Part shown: piece by piece, positions 58,885 to 64,000 of the stretch
Layout: every line of letters begins with the position of its first letter
Position numbering within the stretch: the first letter of the stretch is position 1
Assembly: GCF_014646755.1 (NCBI RefSeq)
Contig: NZ_BMNW01000009.1
Span: 124,001-188,000, forward strand
DNA from: Pseudomonas asuensis
GTDB lineage: Bacteria; Pseudomonadota; Gammaproteobacteria; Pseudomonadales; Pseudomonadaceae
Length of the DNA: 64,000 bases
Reading direction: 5' to 3'
The notes under the pieces: model-generated
What the model was told of the DNA's origin: nothing
Databases searched by the model: none
The model's input: only the letters and a program-made list of their open reading frames with translations
Position numbers and translations under genes: made by a program

Positions 58885-61718
58885 GCTGCGGCCCCTCCCG
58901 CCGAGCCAATGCGCAGTATCAGCACGGCATTCAGTTCTGGCGTGCAGGCTTCTGCTTCCGCCAGATCTGCCATACGGGCCTGGTGTTCGGTTTCAAGGCG
59001 CTTACGCCGGTGCTCGCGGACGGCAGGCAGGCCGATTCGCCCAATGGCCTGAAAGCGTGACTCAAAGGCATAGCGGGCGCGCTCACGCTCCTCAGTGAGC
59101 CAGGTTCGGTGCTCTTCCTGCAGCTGGGAGAATAGCCGTTCACCCTGACCTTTGGCTGCCGTTAGCGATTGCTCAAAGAGCGCGATTGCATGCTCACTGT
59201 CCGGGTCCGCCGTCAGGCGCACATCTTCGGTCAGCAACAGATCCCAGATCCTCTTGGCTGTAGGGACAAAGCTGCGTCCATCATCGGTAACAAAGACCGG
59301 CAGGAAGCGGCGCCGGGTGAAGTTGGCCGAGCTATTGGAGGCGGCCAGGCTCACGTTCCATAGTGACCAGGTGCCCTGCACGGTGTCAGGCAGCCCGGTT
59401 ACCTGTACGACAGGCAGCGGCTGTCCAGCCACGCAGCGCGGCAGATCTCCGATCAGCGCACGGGCTCGGGTGTCTTCCAGCGTGATCCACTCCATCTCCG
59501 GGTTCTGCTCAGCGGTTCGCGCATCGAAGCAGACCGGAAAAGACTCACTGCCGTCCGCCCACGTTAAACGCCAGGCATGGTCTGACTGCTCCGCTGCGCC
59601 ACCTCGGGTGGGCAAGCCGGTTGTCACCGCACGCTCCAGCCAGTACTGCGCCGGATGGTCCCGCCATTTCTGGGACTCAACCGCTTCCAGCGAGTGATCA
59701 TCGGTCAGCAGATCCGTATCGGCGCGGCTCAAGGCCACTTTCTCGCGTACCTGGTTGATGACTGCGTCGCACTCCTTGTCGATGGAGTCTGGGTCTTGTA
59801 GGCCATACACAAACAGCTCATCAAACAGCGGCTCGACTTCCACGGAGTCCATCACGTCGGCGGCTTTGTCGACACCGAACTCCTGGGCAATGATCTCCAG
59901 TTTCTGCTCCAGCACCTCGCGCACCCGGTGCTCCACCGTGTCTTCCAGCACGAAGTTGATCGCGCGCACCACATGGGGCTGGCCAATGCGGTCGACACGG
60001 CCGATTCGCTGTTCCAGGCGCATCGGGTTCCAGGGCATATCGAAGTTGACGATCACATGGCAGAACTGCAGGTTCAGGCCCTCACCGCCGGCGTCGGTAG
60101 AGATCAGTACCCGTGCCTCTCGGGAAAATGCCTGCTGGGCGCGGGTGCGCGCCTCTAGATCCATGCCACCGTTAAGCAGGACAATGGAAAACCCGCGGCT
60201 TTCCAGAAACTCGGCCAGCATGGCTTGGGTGGGCACAAACTCGGTGAACACCAGCACTTTCAGTTCTGGGTCGTTCTCTTCCTGTTGCAGCTTGTAGATC
60301 AGCTCCAGCAGCGCTTCGGCCTTGGCATCGGTGCCTTGCCGCTCGGTTTCCCGAGCCAGATCAAGCAGCATCTCGACTTCGGCTTTCTCCTGCTCCCAGT
60401 TGCTGGCCTGCAGCGCCACGTCGAGTTGTGACTGCCCGTCGAGCTCAGCCCACTCGTCCAGGTCCACGCTATCAAACAGCGTAGCCTGTGGCTGTGGCGC
60501 ATCCAGCAAGGCCTGGCGTCTCTCCAGCGTGGCACGGATGGCTGCGGTGCTGGAAGTCACCAGCCGCTGCATCAGGATCATCAGAAACCCGATGTGGCGC
60601 TGCTTGGCGGCCATGGCCTGGTTGTAGCCGTGGCGCACATAGTCGGTGACTGCGTCATACAGCTGCTTCTGCGCCGTGTGCCGTGCCTGCCAGGCAACCG
60701 CCTGCAGCCGCGTGGAGCGTGGCTTGAACAAGGGCTGGCCATCGGCGTTGATGGCGGAACGCTTTTCGGTGCGGATGACAAAGGGCTGCACCCGGTCACG
60801 GTGTATGCTGCCCTCATCAACAAAGGCCTCGCGGTCGAGCAACTGCATCAGGCGCAAGAACTGATCAGTCTTGCCCTGGTGTGGCGTAGCGGACAGCAGC
60901 AACAGGTAGGGCGCAGCCTCTGCCAGAGCGGCGCCCAGCTTGTAGCGGGCGACCTGGTCAGTACTGCCGCCCATGCGGTGGGACTCATCAATAATCACCA
61001 GATCCCATCCGGCGGAAACCAGATCTTCGAAACGCTCGCGGTTGTAGCTGTTGAGTTGTTCCAGGCTCCAGCCACGGCGGCCGTCAATGGGCTTGACCGA
61101 GTCGAGCGACACAATCACCTGGTCATGCATGGCCCAGAGGTTGTCGTCGTTCTGGGCGCCCTCGGCGCGCCATGCGCGAAAGGCGGCCAGCTCGGTGGCT
61201 TCAATAAAGCGCAATTGCTCGCCGAAATGCAAACGCATCTCTGCCTGCCATTGCCGAATCAGGCCTTTGGGGGCCACCACCAGCACCCGTCGCACCATGC
61301 CGCGCAGCTTCAGCTCGCGCAGGATCAGGCCGGCCTCGATGGTTTTGCCCAAGCCCACCTCGTCCGCCAGCAGGTAACGAATACGGTCGCGGCTCATGGC
61401 CCGGTTCAGTGCGTACAGCTGGTGTGGTAGCGGCACCACACTGGACTGGATAGGGGCCAGCAGCAGGTTGTCTTCCAGGGCATCCAGCAGCTTTGCGGAT
61501 GCCGCCGTATGCAGGATCTGCTCAATCGCCGGACGCACCGCTGCCAGATCATCGAGATCCTGGACGCGGGCACGCACCACCGTATTCTTGGCCGGCAGCC
61601 ACACACGATAGGCCACTTCGCCCCACACGTCCTGGCGTTCAACGACACGGCACGGGGTCGCCTGCCGGACGAACCAGCACCAATCGCCAATGGCAAAATC
61701 GTGCGGCGGCTGTGTCAT
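58881..61718 (-). CDS. brxHII: BREX SNF2-like helicase BrxHII
   Basis: A 945-residue SNF2-type SF2 ATPase. Helicase motifs: Walker A DEVGLGKTIEAGLI (about 119-132), DESH (244-247), and the C-terminal QRIGRVDRIGQ. The layout and operon place fit the BREX type 3 helicase BrxHII, and the same family includes DISARM DrmD and RapA-like proteins, so the pglZ partner decides the name. The ATG at 61718 overlaps the small upstream frame's stop (ATGA), with a GAGGA ribosome site inside that frame. It is GC-rich like the rest of the operon. Confidence 0.88.
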   Translation of the reverse strand: MTQPPHDFAIGDWCWFVRQATPCRVVERQDVWGEVAYRVWLPAKNTVVRARVQDLDDLAAVRPAIEQILHTAASAKLLDALEDNLLLAPIQSSVVPLPHQLYALNRAMSRDRIRYLLADEVGLGKTIEAGLILRELKLRGMVRRVLVVAPKGLIRQWQAEMRLHFGEQLRFIEATELAAFRAWRAEGAQNDDNLWAMHDQVIVSLDSVKPIDGRRGWSLEQLNSYNRERFEDLVSAGWDLVIIDESHRMGGSTDQVARYKLGAALAEAAPYLLLLSATPHQGKTDQFLRLMQLLDREAFVDEGSIHRDRVQPFVIRTEKRSAINADGQPLFKPRSTRLQAVAWQARHTAQKQLYDAVTDYVRHGYNQAMAAKQRHIGFLMILMQRLVTSSTAAIRATLERRQALLDAPQPQATLFDSVDLDEWAELDGQSQLDVALQASNWEQEKAEVEMLLDLARETERQGTDAKAEALLELIYKLQQEENDPELKVLVFTEFVPTQAMLAEFLESRGFSIVLLNGGMDLEARTRAQQAFSREARVLISTDAGGEGLNLQFCHVIVNFDMPWNPMRLEQRIGRVDRIGQPHVVRAINFVLEDTVEHRVREVLEQKLEIIAQEFGVDKAADVMDSVEVEPLFDELFVYGLQDPDSIDKECDAVINQVREKVALSRADTDLLTDDHSLEAVESQKWRDHPAQYWLERAVTTGLPTRGGAAEQSDHAWRLTWADGSESFPVCFDARTAEQNPEMEWITLEDTRARALIGDLPRCVAGQPLPVVQVTGLPDTVQGTWSLWNVSLAASNSSANFTRRRFLPVFVTDDGRSFVPTAKRIWDLLLTEDVRLTADPDSEHAIALFEQSLTAAKGQGERLFSQLQEEHRTWLTEERERARYAFESRFQAIGRIGLPAVREHRRKRLETEHQARMADLAEAEACTPELNAVLILRIGSAGGAAA

Positions 61719-61942
61719 TGGCTGTCCTCAATCCGCAGGCTCGGCACTGGTTTAGTTTCATGGTGCTTAACCGCGTCAGCCGTCGCTTCACTGCATTGGC
61801 GAGCTTGCCCGGTAACTTCCCCGGTGACCTGATCCCGACTTGGTCCCAACTTGGTCCCGACCTGATCCCTGGGGGGGCCGAGCACCACCCGGGCATGCCG
61901 GGTAGTGCTGATCAGCTGGCTATGGATCGCCGTGTGGGTCAC
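61715..61942 (-). CDS. 75-residue coupled ORF with RDQV repeats, between pglXI and brxHII
   Basis: A 75-codon frame whose GTG (61942) overlaps the pglXI stop as GTGA, with AGGA six bases upstream, and whose stop overlaps the brxHII ATG as ATGA. Both joints therefore look like real translational coupling. The peptide contains two near-copies of RDQVG/T (GPPRDQVGTKLGPSRDQVTG) and is otherwise polar. The repeat resembles the RDQV-rich stretches before C-terminal winged helices in some Fic/AlbA-type proteins, so it could be the relic of such a domain. A run of seven C on the coding strand (61871-61877) sits just before the repeat. Function unknown. Confidence 0.6.
   Translation of the reverse strand: MTHTAIHSQLISTTRHARVVLGPPRDQVGTKLGPSRDQVTGEVTGQARQCSEATADAVKHHETKPVPSLRIEDSQ
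61871..61877 (-). repeat. seven-base homopolymer inside the coupled ORF
   Basis: GGGGGGG on the plus strand (CCCCCCC in the coding sense) lies within the 75-codon frame. Loss or gain of one base would change its frame and its overlap with brxHII. It could be a slippage site or simple chance. Confidence 0.5.
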
Positions 61943-64000
61943 AAGCTATCCTCGGTACGAGTCAGCGCCTGGTCGTACCAGAGCAGCAGCTTTTCGTCTT
62001 CCTGCAGCGCCTCGTCGGGGATCTTCTTGGCGACGGCAATGATGGTCTGGTAATCCTTCTTGCCCCAGGCCTCCTTGAAGCCGGTGCGCAGTACTTCCAG
62101 GCGGAACTCCTTGAGACGGCGGCCGGTGAAGGCCTGGTACACCTGAAACTCCTTGAGCAGCGCCTTTTCGCGTTTCTTCTCCAGATCCTGTGCCTTGTTC
62201 GGGTCGGGCACAAACCAGCGGTCTTTGGCTTTGGCGATTAGGCGCGGATCGCTCTTCTCCAGGCCACGCAGGTCCTTGTGATTGGTGGAGAGGTAGCTGT
62301 GGATCTGGCTCGGCACATCGCCGCTGCCGTCATATTTCAGAAAGTTGTTTTCCAGCAGTGCCATCAACTCCGGCTTGGCTTCATGCTTCTTCCAGCCAGC
62401 GCCCAACTGAGTGGTAAACTCGGGGTGAACTTCCTGATAAGTCGAAGGGCGGCGCTTGAGGAAGTCAGCCAGCCAGTCGATGGCGCTGCGCTCGTCGGAG
62501 ACGAACAACTCCATTTGCGGTGCTTGGGCCACCTGAGCGCGCTTCTTGTCATATTCGGCGACTTGTTCGGGTAGGAAGACCATACCGTCGCGCTCAGGGA
62601 GGCGGCTACGCAGACCAGAGAGAAACTCATCGTTGGAGATCGGTACCGGCACATCGTGGCGTACGAACCAGGCCACCATCCGGTCGAAAATCCGGCGCGG
62701 ATCGCGCTCAACAATGAACTCCAGCTCACCATTGCGGGCTTTTACAACTGACAGGTTATGCAAATGGGTCTGTACAAAGTCCCAAGCAGAGTCAACAGTC
62801 GCCCCCTGCTTGTTCAAGCGCTCTTCGAGCCCACCATTCGGCTTGTAAACGGAAATGACCAGGTCCTGCTTGACCGTGTTCGGCGACATAACCTGCTGGA
62901 AACTGCCTTGCTTCTTATCGAGCGCAGTGACTTCGGCGACGACAAAACCTGTTTGTTGCAAGGCTACCTGGATCGTGTTCCAGACAGCAGCCTTGCTATT
63001 AGAGAACACCACTGTCATCCAGCGTCCAGGTTTGAGCACCCGATAGTATTCCGCGAAGCAGCTATACATTAGGTGCTGATACTCGGCGATGCCTTTCTGA
63101 CGAACGCGATCAACGATGGCTTCGGGGTTGGGGTCCGTTTTTACGGCATGCCAGGACTCAACCAAGAAGTTCAGATCCGAGTAATAAATGTTTTCACCGA
63201 AGGGTGGGTCGGTGAAGATGTAATCAATCGAGTTGCCCGACAAGGGGAGCTTTGCGGCTGTGCCAGTCGTGATTACAGAAGTAGGTGCTTGCTTAAATGG
63301 GAGAAACGTTTTGACCAAACGATCTAGTTTCCCGCTCAGAATATACCAAGGACTGCACTCCGCGGTTTGGGAGGCGACGTAGTAGACCCCAGTCAGAAAC
63401 TGATTAACCTGAGAGAAGCCTGTTGGTCTATAGCGGTTTAGGATTGATGCAGTCCAAAAAGCTTGTTCAACCATAAACAGCAGCATGTTTCGCGTGCGTG
63501 GGTCCGAACTTACCTTGGCCTTGCTCCAGAGGAGTGCCATTGCTTGTGCCGCACGTGGCAAGAACATGAAATGGATTGCAGCCGAGTTTGTTGTTTTCAT
63601 GCGGCCAACCCGAGTCATTTGACAGTCGGGGAAGCGATCAACCGGCAGGTCTTTGGGAACTGGTAGCTGGGCAATTTCCGCGATGCGTTCTAAGTCGGCC
63701 TCGTCCGGCTTTTTGGTGTACGCTGTCTTACCGACTTTGTACGTGATTAGCGTTGGCATCCGCTTTGGGCGGCTTTCCGTTGCTCCAGTTGAGGGGTCGA
63801 TAAAGGTTTCGAAACGCAGATCCATCTGTTCCTTCTTGCCTTGGGCGCCGCAGTGTGGACACGTCAAAACATCCGCTACTGCTTTCGTTTCTTCATCCAG
63901 AGCAGCTTCAGTGAACACAATTTCACCTGCGCATGCTGAGCAGTTTAGCACTTCGCTCCATACGGTATAGTCGATGCGAGCCACAGTCTTGCCATCGCTG
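61939..64000 (-). CDS. pglXI: BREX DNA methyltransferase PglXI (partial, 5' end outside)
   Basis: The 3' part of an adenine-specific DNA methyltransferase with a Zn ribbon (COG1743/DUF1156 type). The frame is open through the right edge of the window (upstream codons read SDGKTVARIDYTVW), so the GTG at 63984 is not the true start. Counting from that GTG: Zn-ribbon Cys pairs at 15/18 and 42/45, and catalytic motif IV DPPFGENIYYSDLNF from 259, followed by VLKPGRWMTVVFSN. Motif I lies probably upstream of the window. In BREX this enzyme marks host DNA. The order pglXI-brxHII-pglZ-brxA is that of type 3 BREX. Confidence 0.88.
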   Translation of the reverse strand, partial: SDGKTVARIDYTVWSEVLNCSACAGEIVFTEAALDEETKAVADVLTCPHCGAQGKKEQMDLRFETFIDPSTGATESRPKRMPTLITYKVGKTAYTKKPDEADLERIAEIAQLPVPKDLPVDRFPDCQMTRVGRMKTTNSAAIHFMFLPRAAQAMALLWSKAKVSSDPRTRNMLLFMVEQAFWTASILNRYRPTGFSQVNQFLTGVYYVASQTAECSPWYILSGKLDRLVKTFLPFKQAPTSVITTGTAAKLPLSGNSIDYIFTDPPFGENIYYSDLNFLVESWHAVKTDPNPEAIVDRVRQKGIAEYQHLMYSCFAEYYRVLKPGRWMTVVFSNSKAAVWNTIQVALQQTGFVVAEVTALDKKQGSFQQVMSPNTVKQDLVISVYKPNGGLEERLNKQGATVDSAWDFVQTHLHNLSVVKARNGELEFIVERDPRRIFDRMVAWFVRHDVPVPISNDEFLSGLRSRLPERDGMVFLPEQVAEYDKKRAQVAQAPQMELFVSDERSAIDWLADFLKRRPSTYQEVHPEFTTQLGAGWKKHEAKPELMALLENNFLKYDGSGDVPSQIHSYLSTNHKDLRGLEKSDPRLIAKAKDRWFVPDPNKAQDLEKKREKALLKEFQVYQAFTGRRLKEFRLEVLRTGFKEAWGKKDYQTIIAVAKKIPDEALQEDEKLLLWYDQALTRTEDSL

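Larger units (their letters stand above)
49801..64000. mobile_element. genomic island at tRNA-Pro, right end outside the window
   Basis: Gene content changes abruptly after tRNA-Pro, from core translation genes to pseudogenes, a P4-like satellite remnant and BREX defence genes. GC content visibly shifts within the island (AT-rich satellite part, GC-rich BREX part), which points to a composite origin. No integrase gene lies within the window. The far boundary and any repeated tRNA 3' end are not visible. Confidence 0.75.

Noticed and set aside
60594-61430. 278-codon frame opposite the BREX helicase gene
   Set aside because: Antisense to conserved helicase motifs (Walker A and DESH), with no family similarity. 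It is a shadow frame.
61826-61880. GGTCCCGA-type repeats as a CRISPR array or iterons
   Set aside because: The units are 11-12 bases, only three or four copies, without spacers, and lie in a coding frame where they give RDQVG-type residues.
56126-64000. DISARM system as the identity of the right-end operon
   Set aside because: The SNF2-like helicase and the adenine methylase could suggest DISARM, but a clear PglZ and a DUF1819-type BrxA are present and no DrmA, DrmB or DrmC is seen.

Overview
The window is a stretch of chromosome from a Pseudomonas-type gammaproteobacterium. The evidence is gene content and order: nrdB-nrdA; recQ / MarR / FimV-like / PlpD; cspD | clpS-clpA | infA-ate-aat; ftsK-lolA-rarA-crcB-serS-cysG; yccA-tusDCBE; gacA-uvrC-pgsA followed by tRNA-Gly, tRNA-Cys and tRNA-Leu; and thrS-infC-rpmI-rplT-pheS-pheT-ihfA-MerR-tRNA-Pro. 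From memory these blocks match several separate segments of the P. aeruginosa chromosome, here joined together. Base composition looks lower in GC than P. aeruginosa, so a lower-GC pseudomonad is likely. The species is not assigned.

Layout. (1) 1-6.7 kb is an accessory segment. It holds a 1303-residue fusion protein (methyltransferase, PLD nuclease, SF2 helicase, S24-like, DUF3427) and, on the other strand, an AT-rich pair encoding an AAA ATPase and a three-helix membrane protein. Both look like defence genes. (2) 6.7-11.9 kb carries the class Ia ribonucleotide reductase genes nrdB and nrdA, with two NrdR-type boxes and a perfect DnaA box upstream of nrdA. (3) 11.9-49.8 kb is almost entirely core genome: DNA repair and replication (recQ, rarA, uvrC, ftsK), protein quality control and the N-degron pathway (clpS, clpA, ate, aat), lipoprotein transport (lolA), siroheme synthesis (cysG), tRNA 2-thiolation (tusDCBE), the GacA regulator, aminoacyl-tRNA synthetases, translation factors, ribosomal proteins L35 and L20, and five tRNA genes. 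(4) From tRNA-Pro(GGG) at 49.7 kb to the right edge lies a genomic island.

The island starts with wreckage: an amidase pseudogene fused to an IS66-type transposase fragment. A P4-like satellite remnant follows (DUF3987/YfjI protein, AlpA-type regulator, YagK/inovirus-Gp2-type protein with a second broken copy). The last part is a minus-strand operon read as the 3' part of a type 3 BREX phage-defence system: pglXI methyltransferase (cut by the window edge), a small coupled ORF, brxHII helicase, pglZ and brxA. All four junctions are 4-bp stop/start overlaps, so the operon looks translationally coupled throughout. The expected brxF and brxC genes would lie beyond the right edge.

The items most worth following up are the 75-codon ORF between pglXI and brxHII (internal RDQV repeat, seven-C tract), the five-domain fusion protein at the left edge, and the ATPase/membrane-protein pair immediately downstream of nrdB. 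All calls come from reading the sequence and translations by eye. No database search was run.
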